Origin: an uncultured Opitutia bacterium
GTDB lineage: Bacteria; Verrucomicrobiota; Verrucomicrobiia; Opitutales; Opitutaceae
Assembly (NCBI GenBank): GCA_903834135.1
Contig: CAILHZ010000007.1
Location: 1 to 64,000, forward strand
Reading direction: 5' to 3'
DNA length: 64,000 nt
Shown here one piece after another: positions 25,260-34,794 of the stretch. The notes under the pieces were generated by a model that ran no database searches, was not told the origin of the DNA, and saw only the letters and a program-made list of their open reading frames with translations. The position numbers and the translations under genes were made by a program. How positions within the stretch are numbered: position 1 is the stretch's first letter; each line of letters starts with the position of its first letter.

Positions 25260-27551
25260 ATGATAAGCTCATACCCTATCAGCATAGTACTTACCGCTGG
25301 GATATCAGCTTTTTATCTGTTGAGTGACTTATTCACAAAGCAGACACGCAGTAAGCCATATATTACCTGCAAATCGATATTCCTAGTCACACTAGCGATT
25401 AGCTGCTGCTTACAACTCGTTCGCATACACTGCTCGAATCAAGATCTGAGTACACTTTTGCTACACAGCATCATTTTTCTTAATTTTACGTCATTACTGT
25501 TTTTTATACACAGTTACGCAATAATCTCAGAAAACTACGGTGATCAAAATACTAACCCCTGGAGTTTTGAACACATATTCAAATTATTCGCCGAGATCTC
25601 AGTATTAATAACCGGTGTTATATCACTGATATACTATAAAGAAGGCTTTTTCTATGATTTCGATTTAATTGCCTTAATTAAAACTGATCCGAGTGGGCAT
25701 CATTATTGGCATACTTTGGATATCGAGAAATCGGTTTCTATTTTTTTATACGCCGTCATTTTTACCCAACTAACAATCAGTAGCTTCAAAGCATATAAAA
25801 ATAAAGATCACTGGATAAGCTACATCATAATCTGCACTGCCTTAGCACAGATATTAAACTATACTTGGAATTCAAATATATTGGCAGATAGATATCCTCG
25901 CCAGCCAATATCAAGTCTAACTGGGTTAATATGGATGTTGTTTTTCGTTATGATAGATAAACGGGATATATTCTTAAAGGAATTCTCTGAAAGAAATTTG
26001 CTAAAGCAAATGACAGAGAAAGAGTCGGCAATAAATGCTTATCTCTCAAATATATCAGTCCTAGGAGCTTTAGTAACACAAGACGGAAGAATAATAGCAT
26101 CGAATACACTCTTTAACGAAACATTTGAGTTAGAAGAATCAAATCCAACAATATTTCTGAAAAAAGAAGTGAGTAAATGTAAATCTCTGACTACAAGATC
26201 AGAATTTATTGAGGCTCTTGAACTTGCTGCGATTGGAGAAAATAACAAAGCACAAATTAAATTCCTAAATAAAGAAGGATTTGTGAAATATTACGAATTT
26301 CACTTCACAAGAAGTACATCTCTTTATCAAAATTCACTTTCAATATTTATTGAAGGGCAAGACATCACAGATATTATAGCTAAAATTCAAGAGATCGAGT
26401 CAGCAAAGAGATTACAATCTATAGGAAAACTAGCATCAGGAGCAGCACACGATTTTAACAATATTATGACTGCTGTAAGCGGTCTTGCAGAAATTTCAAT
26501 ACAAGAGCACCCCACTTCACCCAGTCGTCATAATTTAGAGCTCATTTTTAAAGCTGCAAAAAGAGGTAATAATATCACTAAAAATCTTCTGGCTTTTTCA
26601 CGTCATAACGAAGCAAGTAATATTAGTTTCAATTTAGTCCAAATATTGGATGAAAGTATTATACTTCTCAAAAGTACTGGGAGCAAATTAGTTCAAATTG
26701 AACAGAACTACATTTTAAAAGAGGCTTTTATAGCAGGCAACCCATCAGATATTCATAATTTAATTATTAACCTTTTAATTAATGCATACGATGCCATCAA
26801 AGGTGCAGGTACTATTACTGTTTCCTTAGAAGAAGAGATAGTGCGCAATGAAACCGTGCTAGACGACAATCAGACTATATCTAAAGGCACCTATTATTTA
26901 TTAAGTATAACCGATACCGGTAAAGGTATACCAAAGACTATTTTAGCTAAAGTCTTCGAACCGTTTTTTACTACTAAAACGATAGGCAAAGGAACAGGTC
27001 TAGGTTTAGCGGCTGCACGGGAGACCGCAGAAAACCATAACGGTGTGATCACGCTAGAAAGTGAAGAGAATAAAGGAACCACTGTCTATGTATACCTACC
27101 GAAATCACTGAGCACTAAGAATAAAGAAGATGATACCCCACATATCGCAAGTGAACCCGCTACCGCTGATATACAGAAAATAGTCGCCATTCTAGACGAT
27201 GATGAGATGGTGCTCACCTCAGTTGATAAGATGGTAAAGAGTATGGGTATAAAGACGTTCCCATTCAGCAATGCTGATTTATTTCTGGATTGGATGCGCG
27301 CTCAAAGCCATTATCCAAATTGTATATTACTGGATCTAAATATGCCACATATGAGCGGCATTGAAGTGTATACTAAACTGAGAGCAGATTTTCAGAATTT
27401 AAATATTATAATAATGACCGGCTATTATGAAAATATGGCTAACTCTGATCTCGAAAAAGACATCAATGTTAGAATTTTAATGAAACCGTTTGGAATTGAT
27501 AAATTGCAACATTCTTTAAATAGCTATTTAGATTCTAAGAGTCAGTCTTAA
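25260..27551 (+). CDS. Membrane hybrid histidine kinase with C-terminal receiver
   Basis: 763 aa from the ATG at 25260. A TTG at 25233 is in frame, but the downstream paralogue aligns exactly from this ATG: both have 49 residues before the shared LQLVR. About seven membrane helices in 1-230, then a PAS-like region (about 260-385), HisKA with AAHDFNNIMTAV (His397), N box NLLINAYDAI, G1 ITDTGKGIP, and G2 GKGTGLGLAAA, then a receiver at about 640-755 with ILDDDEMV and LLDLNMPHMSG. The N-terminal 7-helix sensor is unlike common families I can name. It sits after the CheD/CheX-HDOD pair on the same strand; the signal is unknown. Confidence 0.9.
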   Translation: MISSYPISIVLTAGISAFYLLSDLFTKQTRSKPYITCKSIFLVTLAISCCLQLVRIHCSNQDLSTLLLHSIIFLNFTSLLFFIHSYAIISENYGDQNTNPWSFEHIFKLFAEISVLITGVISLIYYKEGFFYDFDLIALIKTDPSGHHYWHTLDIEKSVSIFLYAVIFTQLTISSFKAYKNKDHWISYIIICTALAQILNYTWNSNILADRYPRQPISSLTGLIWMLFFVMIDKRDIFLKEFSERNLLKQMTEKESAINAYLSNISVLGALVTQDGRIIASNTLFNETFELEESNPTIFLKKEVSKCKSLTTRSEFIEALELAAIGENNKAQIKFLNKEGFVKYYEFHFTRSTSLYQNSLSIFIEGQDITDIIAKIQEIESAKRLQSIGKLASGAAHDFNNIMTAVSGLAEISIQEHPTSPSRHNLELIFKAAKRGNNITKNLLAFSRHNEASNISFNLVQILDESIILLKSTGSKLVQIEQNYILKEAFIAGNPSDIHNLIINLLINAYDAIKGAGTITVSLEEEIVRNETVLDDNQTISKGTYYLLSITDTGKGIPKTILAKVFEPFFTTKTIGKGTGLGLAAARETAENHNGVITLESEENKGTTVYVYLPKSLSTKNKEDDTPHIASEPATADIQKIVAILDDDEMVLTSVDKMVKSMGIKTFPFSNADLFLDWMRAQSHYPNCILLDLNMPHMSGIEVYTKLRADFQNLNIIIMTGYYENMANSDLEKDINVRILMKPFGIDKLQHSLNSYLDSKSQS

Positions 27552-27557
27552 TACAGT

Positions 27558-27581
27558 TAAGTGCACCCTATCATGCACTTA
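27558..27581 (+). terminator. Weak stem-loop after the hybrid kinase
   Basis: TAAGTGCA pairs with TGCACTTA across an 8-base loop, 6 bases after the stop codon. The following GCATTATTTACT is only partly T-rich, so termination may be leaky into the paralogous kinase 85 bp further on. Confidence 0.4.
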
Positions 27582-27666
27582 GCATTATTTACTCTCTGTA
27601 ATATTGAATAACTCCTCTGTTAGTGAGTATTGTAACTAGCACTATTAACTAAGAGCGCCACCGCTT

Positions 27667-29490
27667 ATGATTCCAACCTACGAATGGTCTCTATTAATCA
27701 CGATAGGAGTAACCCTGTCTTACATCTATAACGCGAATGTATTTCATACACATTTAAGTACGCCTTACAGAAGACATAGTAATTATCTTTGTATTGCCAT
27801 ATTAACACACACATCACTTCAACTCGTTAGGTACTACTCCTATAGCTATGAAACAATCGATGTGTTACTGCGTATCATAGCGCCAGTAACTATGATAACG
27901 TTTTATTTGCAAATTAAGTTATACAAAATTGCAGCTAATGAACCAAGTAAAGCAATAGATAGGGTCTTAGATTACTGTTTTGCATTAGGAATAATATGCA
28001 GCCCCTTTTTAAACGGAGGTGGCCTTTGGTATAATTTTACCCTAAGCACATCGAATTACATCGATGGTGCGATGCATACAGGGCTTAAAATTAAATTTTC
28101 ATATTTCAGATTTTATTTCTTAATACTTGGTACCGTAGCATCAGCGCGTTTTCTTAAAATTGTTTTGAAACCTCACGATAACCGTATGCAAGGTGCTGGT
28201 ATAGCAATCATTGGCTCAATGATTGCTTACGCTATAATGGTTGCCTGGAATTCTAAGGCGATGAGTGTGAACCACCATTCCTTCACTATTGCTGGGCTAT
28301 TTGGCTTAATCTCTGTTATATATCTTATCTATATAGATAAAATTCAAAAAAACTTACAGGATGCTGACGAACGTAAAATAAGAAGCGAATTGGTTGTAAA
28401 AGACAATCTAATCGATTCATACCTATCTAATACTTCTATAGCTGCAGCACTTACTAATAGTGCCGGGAAAGTCATAAAGACTAACAAAACTTTCGAATCT
28501 CTTTTTGCTTTAGATAATACAGCAAATAGTTCTTTGGAATTCTTAACACAGCTAAAATCAATTCCAGATTACACAAGTGCATATGATTTCAGAGAAGCCT
28601 TCAATAAAGCTAAATTAGGAACAATTTCTAAAACGATCGTTTTATTTTCAAATCAATTAGAGAGTGATTGTTTTTACGAATTTTACTTCAAACCAAATAT
28701 TGATAATAGTGGTTTAGTAAATTCAATATATATTGAAGGACATGATACGACTGATATTATTCGTAGAAATAAAGCGCTTGATAGTGAAAAACAAATTCAG
28801 TCCCTGGGTAAAATGGCTGGTGGAATATCCCATGATTTTAATAATATTCTAACCTCTATAATAGGTATTACAGAACTAACTAAAGAGGATCTAAAAGACA
28901 CTTCTCACGTTGCCAATTTAGATTTAATCTTAAAAGCAGCTTATCGTGGAACTGATTTTACTAAAAACTTATTAGGTTTTGCACGCAAAAGTGAATCTAA
29001 GTATATAGACTTTGACTTAGCTTTAGTGAGTAACGAAAGTCTAAGATTGATCAATCGTGCTGGAGCTAAATTAGTACAATATAGTACCAATTTTAAGACA
29101 ACCAAAGCTCTCATCCATGGGGATCCATCAGAAATTTACAGTGTCATCATGAACCTGCTTATTAATGCAGGTGAATCCATAAAGCACACAGGCGAGGTAG
29201 CACTTATATTAGATCAAATAAGTATCAAAACTGAATTACAGCTTCCCTATAATCAAAACCTAGATGAAGGCTCTTACTATATTCTTACTGTAACAGACAC
29301 TGGTGCAGGTATTAAAAATGAAGATTTAGCACACATATTCACTCCTTTCTATACAACTAAAAGTACGGGCACTGGGTTTGGCTTATCTCAGGCGCTTTCA
29401 ATCCTAAGGGCGCATAAAGGCGCTATACAGGTAAAAACTCAACTTGGTCAAGGTACAGAATTTAGCATCTATTTACCTGCTATTTCTTAG
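27667..29490 (+). CDS. Membrane sensor histidine kinase, paralogue without receiver
   Basis: 607 aa. Same architecture as the preceding gene: about seven membrane helices in 1-230, a PAS-like region (about 255-375), HisKA with GISHDFNNILTSI (His389), N box NLLINAGESI, G1 VTDTGAGIK, and KSTGTGFGLSQAL. It stops after the ATPase domain and has no receiver. The two genes are probably a tandem duplication followed by loss or gain of the receiver. The receiver of the first kinase or CheY-like proteins elsewhere may take its phosphate. It converges with the large Big_2-like gene. Confidence 0.9.
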   Translation: MIPTYEWSLLITIGVTLSYIYNANVFHTHLSTPYRRHSNYLCIAILTHTSLQLVRYYSYSYETIDVLLRIIAPVTMITFYLQIKLYKIAANEPSKAIDRVLDYCFALGIICSPFLNGGGLWYNFTLSTSNYIDGAMHTGLKIKFSYFRFYFLILGTVASARFLKIVLKPHDNRMQGAGIAIIGSMIAYAIMVAWNSKAMSVNHHSFTIAGLFGLISVIYLIYIDKIQKNLQDADERKIRSELVVKDNLIDSYLSNTSIAAALTNSAGKVIKTNKTFESLFALDNTANSSLEFLTQLKSIPDYTSAYDFREAFNKAKLGTISKTIVLFSNQLESDCFYEFYFKPNIDNSGLVNSIYIEGHDTTDIIRRNKALDSEKQIQSLGKMAGGISHDFNNILTSIIGITELTKEDLKDTSHVANLDLILKAAYRGTDFTKNLLGFARKSESKYIDFDLALVSNESLRLINRAGAKLVQYSTNFKTTKALIHGDPSEIYSVIMNLLINAGESIKHTGEVALILDQISIKTELQLPYNQNLDEGSYYILTVTDTGAGIKNEDLAHIFTPFYTTKSTGTGFGLSQALSILRAHKGAIQVKTQLGQGTEFSIYLPAIS

Positions 29491-29531
29491 TACGATTAGA
29501 AGACTCAGTTAAAATCAGAGTTGTATTTTGC

Positions 29532-32500
29532 TTAGTAAGGATATGGCTGCTTTTCATAACCATTTCTCACGTAATACTGCCCTTGGTAAACGAATCCGCA
29601 AATTGCGTTATTGCAAGCTATGAGCGTAAATACACCAGGAGCACCAACTGCGACTAAAGTTCCTGCAGTATAAATAGGTGATGTAGTATTCATTAGGGTT
29701 TGAAGTGCTGTTAAGTCACTGCAAGCACTCAAAACATGTGTAGAAGTATAATTAGGTATTAACGTCCAGTATACTTGCGCACCATTTATCCATTTAAGCA
29801 TATCTCCTGATGTAGGAAGTGTATTTAAACTAATTGTACCAGTAGCCCAAGACGTAGAAACACTTAGAGGTAATCTAGAATTACCCACAGCTATATAACT
29901 ACCATTTACTACATCGTTAGGTACATAAGTAGAAATCAATGTAGCAATTGAACTACTCCCTAGCCCAGTATCCGTGCCCGAACCAGTATAGTTACTTGCT
30001 TTTACAATCACGGAGTAGCTTGTATTAACATTTAACCCATTAAGTACAATTGATGTACATGGAGCATTCACAGTCGTCGTTAGAACACTACCCCCTCCAC
30101 TTGGAATCGCTGTGACTGTATAGTGAGTAATTGCTGGAAGAGTAGCATACAAGGGAGATGTAAAATTTACCTGAACAGAACCTACCCCAGGGATAACACT
30201 TGTTACCTGAGGAGCCGCAGGTATAGAAGTGGCAACATTTACAGTGTAAGACTTAGAATAAGTACCGTACGACAATGTGACATTTGTCGTTATAGTTGCT
30301 GAACCTGGAGCTATCGCTGTAACAAGGCCTGTATTTGGATCTACAGTAGCAACAGCAGCATTGCTGCTGCTAAACGTGAAATATCCAGCAATCGACGAAC
30401 TAGGTACAACGTTACAGGTAGCGCCAATAGGCAATGTAACAAACGATACAGAGCCACTTGTAACTGTAGCTTGAGCACTACCAGGGATAGTAGAAATACT
30501 TTGATCAAAGACAATCGCCGGAGTTATTGGCGCAGCAACAGCTATATTTACATTTTGTGTGACTGTCGTATTAGCAATATTTGTTACACTAAGTGTGTAA
30601 ACAGCAGTACCGGGAGGACCACTACCGTTAATCGTGGGATAAATTGTATACGAATGCCCTGTGTAAATAGGGCCAGTTGTATTAGTAAGAGTTGCTGTGC
30701 CACCGCTAAAAACCCCTACAACTGTTGTAGATTGACCCTGTATTAAGGATGAGCTACCTGCAACAAACGAGGTGATTACAGGAGCAGCTATAACATTAAC
30801 TGCATAACTTTGAGATGAATATGAGTTCTTCCCGACTGACGCTAATTGTGTAGCAGTAATAATTGCACTACCTGGCGATACGCCGGTGACAGCACCAGTA
30901 GTGCTATTTACTGTAGCGATAGCAGTATTACTTGTGCTGTAGGTAATGGCACCAAATCCACTACCAGTGAGAGATGCTGTTGCTACATTTGTTGCCGTAG
31001 CATTTCGCGTTAGATTAAATGAACCCGTTGCAAAGCTTATGGTACCAGCTGGCGGTGGAGTTACGGTGAGGTATAAAAGCTTAGTGCTCTTTGCACCAGC
31101 TGCATTTGTTACTGTTAGAAAATAGTATGCTGAACTAGTCGGAGTAATTGTATAACTTGTTCCTGATGTGATAGTGCCTGTTACCCCGGTGAGTGTTGCC
31201 GTTCCACCAGTAAAGACTGGTGTAATTGTAGTCGAAGTACCCAGAACAACCGTATTAGAGCCAAGAGTAATTGAGCTAGCTACAGGTAAGTTTACTACAG
31301 TAACTGTATATGAACCTGTAGCAGAATTGTTCCATAAAGCGCGTGCTGCCTGAGTCGCAGTAATCGTAGCAGTCCCGACTGTACTGGCGGTCAGCAAACC
31401 TGACCCAGAACCAACCGTTGCGACACTCGTATTACTCGATGCATAAGTAATACCACCATAGTTAATTCCGGGAGAAGTCGAAAGTGCAGTATTTAATAGT
31501 GTATCTCCCACAGACAACGTAACTGCAGTAGGTCTAATAAATGTTAACGTTGGCGAAGCTAATGGAATAACTGTTGTTGTTGCACTGGTTGTAGCCGTCC
31601 TACCTAAACTATTTGTGACGATAAGTGTGTAGGTAGTAGAAGCTGTAGGAGAAATCACATAAGCCTGACCAGATACTACAGTACCAATATCGGCGATATA
31701 ACCAGTACCATTGAGAAATGAAGGGATAACAACACCTTGTTGTCCTAAGATTAAATCATGTGTAGATACTACTGATTGAGCAATTGGATTAGCAACTACT
31801 GTGATATTATAGGATTTACTAACAGCAGCATTATAACCAACTGAAGCCACCTGAGTGGCAGTAATCGTTACTGTACCCTGAAGATATGTAGTCACTACGC
31901 CAGTTAATTGGTCTACTGAGGCAACAGCTGTATTACTACTAGAATATTTGATAATGCCGTAATTAGGTCCTGTGTAATTCGTAGTCGCTGTATTTGTAAA
32001 TGTAGAAAAGGCACCCAAAGAGAATGAAGTAGCACTTACTGGGTAGGTTTGATTAAAAGCAAGTGTCGGAATCGGTATAGCATTAACTGTAATCGGTAAA
32101 CTCTGTGTGACTGTAGAGCTAACAGCTAATGCAGAATTTGTAACCGTAAGGGTGTATGTAGTAGATGCACTAGGAGCTACAGTGTAACTAGTTCCCGAAT
32201 AAACGGTTCCTAGAGTATTGATTGTACCCGTTCCATTACTAAACACTGGGGTCAATCTAGTCGATGCACCTGCTGTAAGTGAGCTCGATGATGCCGTGAA
32301 AGAAGTAATCACTGGGCTTGGCACAACCTGAAGGGTACTCGACTGGCTCGAAGATGAATTAAATCCACCTGCAGCAGCCTGAGAAGCCGTAATTGTTGTA
32401 TACCCAGGTGCAACAGCCGTGATGGCACCTGTAGTTGCATTAACTGTAGCTATAGCAGTATTGCTACTTGAGTATGTTATAGCTCCGTAACTACCGCCAG

Positions 32501-34154
32501 AAAGTGAAGAACTGGCCGTGTTTGTAAAAGTCGAACCAGGACTTAGGCTAAAGAAAGTAGGTCTAAGGAAGGTTAGTACTGGAGTTGTCGCCACATTAAT
32601 CGTCACAGGCCTGGTGACGGTCGTACCTGCAAGATTAGTAACACTTAGTGTGTAGTTAGTAGTAGTCAGAGGATAAACTGTATACGCTGTATTTGAAGTA
32701 ACAGTACCCAGCGTAGCAATACTGCCAATACCATTACTAAATACTGGAGTAATTGAAGACGAGCCACCTACAAGAATTGAACTAGCAGAAGCATTTAGAC
32801 TTGTGATAACAGGCGCTGGTATAACTGTCACAGTAAAGCTTTGTGATGCTGAAGCATTCACATTTGCCTTTAGTGCTTGGTTGGCAGTTATAACAGCAGT
32901 CCCAAGTGCACAACCAGTCACAAGTCCGTTCGTTGTATTTACTGCTGCAGTCAAACTATTATTTGATGTGTATGCTATAGCACCATAACTATTACCACTG
33001 AGTGAAGTAGTCAGCGTGTCGGTAGTCGTTCCATTCAAAGTCACGTAAACACCTGAAGTTTTAGCGAAGCTAAGTACTGGCGCTGGATAAACGGTTACTT
33101 GTGTTCCGGTAGTTGTTGCAACCCTGTTTGCTAAGTTAACAACTGTTAAAACATAATTAGTCGTTACTGCTGGAGTCACAGTGTAGGAATTACCAGAAAT
33201 AACAGCTCCAACCGTATTTACTGAGCCTGTGCCTTTAGAAAAATTAGGTGTTAGAATTGCCGACTGGCCCGCGTAGATTGCAGTAGCATTCGTGTTTAAT
33301 GAAGTGGCGACTGGAGCGGCAACAACACTTAAGTTATAGCTGGTACTTGCCTGTGCATTGTAGCCAAGTGCTGCTGCTTGGTTTGCTGTAATAAGTGATG
33401 ATCCAACATTTAATGTTACTACTGCCCCGTTTGCTGTATTAACAGTAGCAATCGAGTTATTACTGCTTGAATAACTTACCGTTCCAAAACCGGAGCCATT
33501 ATAATTTGAAACAGCTGGTATAGTTACTTTGTCTCCAACTGTAGCATAGACGATAGATGAATTCGTAGCAAACGTGATTATGGGCTGAGGTGGAGCAGAA
33601 ACACCAATCGTGACACTTTTAGTCATCGGGTTTGGAACTCCACCAGTGATGGTCATCGTGTAGGTCGTAGTGGTTGTAGGTGAAACTACGTACTGATTTC
33701 CAGAAACCAAGGGTCCAGACAAACCTGGTATAGCGGGTAAAACTGTTGCCGTAACAACAGCGGGCGATTGTCCCGTAGCGAAAATTGGCGTGAGTGTAGT
33801 CGATGTCCCCGTATAAATAGATGTTTTAGCAGCCGTTAACGAAGCCGTTGCAACTGTAATTGTAACGGATTGCCTAGCATAAGTAGGTACAGTCCCTGAG
33901 CCTACAACTGTAAGCGTATAGGTGGTAGTAGTTGTGGGTGTTACTGTGTAAGTTGCCCCAGAGCTAACAGCACCGATACCAGATATACTTCCCGTTCCTA
34001 ATGTAAATGTTGGAGTAATTGTAACAGAGCCGCCCAAATAAATATACGATGAGCTGGGTGTTAATGAATTTATAACAGGAGTCTGCGCGTGTAACGCGGT
34101 ACACATAAACCCAAGAACAATAAGTGGGTATATAAATATGTGCCTTAAATTCAT
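29532..34154 (-). CDS. Giant secreted protein with Big_2-like repeats and FN3 domain
   Basis: 1540 aa from the ATG at 34154 (a TTG at 34172 is possible). Signal peptide with IFIYPLIVLGFMCTALHA then cleavage near Ala-Gln. About ten repeating units of 120-140 residues follow, alternating an Ig-like half (ITSLNASASSILVGGSSSIT and variants, ending in TTTYTLTV) with a Big_2-like half (YSSSNTAIATVN then VSPGSAIITATQ). Near residues 1320-1415 an FN3-like domain appears (SVQVNFTSP, NTSYSVIVKAS). The unique C-terminus has paired Cys (IACNNAICGFV). Ser/Thr content is very high. Probably a surface adhesin or matrix protein; no sorting signal is recognised. The Thr/Ser richness would suit O-glycosylation. 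Confidence 0.85.
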   Translation of the reverse strand: MNLRHIFIYPLIVLGFMCTALHAQTPVINSLTPSSSYIYLGGSVTITPTFTLGTGSISGIGAVSSGATYTVTPTTTTTYTLTVVGSGTVPTYARQSVTITVATASLTAAKTSIYTGTSTTLTPIFATGQSPAVVTATVLPAIPGLSGPLVSGNQYVVSPTTTTTYTMTITGGVPNPMTKSVTIGVSAPPQPIITFATNSSIVYATVGDKVTIPAVSNYNGSGFGTVSYSSSNNSIATVNTANGAVVTLNVGSSLITANQAAALGYNAQASTSYNLSVVAAPVATSLNTNATAIYAGQSAILTPNFSKGTGSVNTVGAVISGNSYTVTPAVTTNYVLTVVNLANRVATTTGTQVTVYPAPVLSFAKTSGVYVTLNGTTTDTLTTSLSGNSYGAIAYTSNNSLTAAVNTTNGLVTGCALGTAVITANQALKANVNASASQSFTVTVIPAPVITSLNASASSILVGGSSSITPVFSNGIGSIATLGTVTSNTAYTVYPLTTTNYTLSVTNLAGTTVTRPVTINVATTPVLTFLRPTFFSLSPGSTFTNTASSSLSGGSYGAITYSSSNTAIATVNATTGAITAVAPGYTTITASQAAAGGFNSSSSQSSTLQVVPSPVITSFTASSSSLTAGASTRLTPVFSNGTGTINTLGTVYSGTSYTVAPSASTTYTLTVTNSALAVSSTVTQSLPITVNAIPIPTLAFNQTYPVSATSFSLGAFSTFTNTATTNYTGPNYGIIKYSSSNTAVASVDQLTGVVTTYLQGTVTITATQVASVGYNAAVSKSYNITVVANPIAQSVVSTHDLILGQQGVVIPSFLNGTGYIADIGTVVSGQAYVISPTASTTYTLIVTNSLGRTATTSATTTVIPLASPTLTFIRPTAVTLSVGDTLLNTALSTSPGINYGGITYASSNTSVATVGSGSGLLTASTVGTATITATQAARALWNNSATGSYTVTVVNLPVASSITLGSNTVVLGTSTTITPVFTGGTATLTGVTGTITSGTSYTITPTSSAYYFLTVTNAAGAKSTKLLYLTVTPPPAGTISFATGSFNLTRNATATNVATASLTGSGFGAITYSTSNTAIATVNSTTGAVTGVSPGSAIITATQLASVGKNSYSSQSYAVNVIAAPVITSFVAGSSSLIQGQSTTVVGVFSGGTATLTNTTGPIYTGHSYTIYPTINGSGPPGTAVYTLSVTNIANTTVTQNVNIAVAAPITPAIVFDQSISTIPGSAQATVTSGSVSFVTLPIGATCNVVPSSSIAGYFTFSSSNAAVATVDPNTGLVTAIAPGSATITTNVTLSYGTYSKSYTVNVATSIPAAPQVTSVIPGVGSVQVNFTSPLYATLPAITHYTVTAIPSGGGSVLTTTVNAPCTSIVLNGLNVNTSYSVIVKASNYTGSGTDTGLGSSSIATLISTYVPNDVVNGSYIAVGNSRLPLSVSTSWATGTISLNTLPTSGDMLKWINGAQVYWTLIPNYTSTHVLSACSDLTALQTLMNTTSPIYTAGTLVAVGAPGVFTLIACNNAICGFVYQGQYYVRNGYEKQPYPY

Positions 34155-34303
34155 TCTATAGGTACGGCTCAAAAAATGAGTTATTTAGTAAGATCCAATC
34201 TATTATACAAGTAAGGCTAAAATATACTAAAAATGCATTGAATTCTAAGAATAATATCTTAAAAAAAGGGTACCAATTAATCATTAAGCCTTAGTAATTA
34301 GTT

Positions 34304-34636
34304 ATGATTATACAGCCAATATCTGCTAGCGTCTCATTATCAACGGTATACGTACCTTCTCCCGGCAACATCAGTAAGTTACAGCTGGACGAGAAAATAA
34401 ACTGGCTAAAGCAAGCAATAGAGCTCGAGAAACGAAGCGAAGATGATTCGACGACCCAAGCAACCGTCGTTCAAAACATTCAAAAGGTCATTGAGCAGCT
34501 GAAACTCAAAGCTCAGCACGTTGAACCACAAGTTGATACAAAAAATCAGACAAAAAGTAATATTTCGCTAAAGCCAGCAGAAGATGTGTCGATTACAGAA
34601 GGTTATACAAATTACTTGTTGAATGCTAAAGTTTAA
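34304..34636 (+). CDS. Small coiled-coil protein (FlxA-like), paralogue 1
   Basis: 110 aa. The N-terminus IIQPISASVS matches SIVPISAAVP of the protein at 37451-37777; both have a central helix with Gln/Leu heptads (ATVVQNIQKVIEQLKLKAQ here) and end in a short A/S-K-V tail. The shape is that of FlxA-like proteins, small coiled-coil proteins whose E. coli founder is flagellum-associated. No signal peptide. It is the first of a plus-strand series running to the giant Ig-like protein. Function unknown. Confidence 0.55.
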   Translation: MIIQPISASVSLSTVYVPSPGNISKLQLDEKINWLKQAIELEKRSEDDSTTQATVVQNIQKVIEQLKLKAQHVEPQVDTKNQTKSNISLKPAEDVSITEGYTNYLLNAKV

Positions 34637-34794
34637 TTTTGAGAAGTAGTGGTCACCGAGTATTTTACAAAGTACGCATTTTAGCATGTAAGAATTTAAA
34701 GAGGTAGTCTAGTTTACCAGCTCATGAATCTGAGCTACGATATCTTTACTCCCGAAGTATCCTCATATTTCATCTGCGTTTACGGACTTAAATT

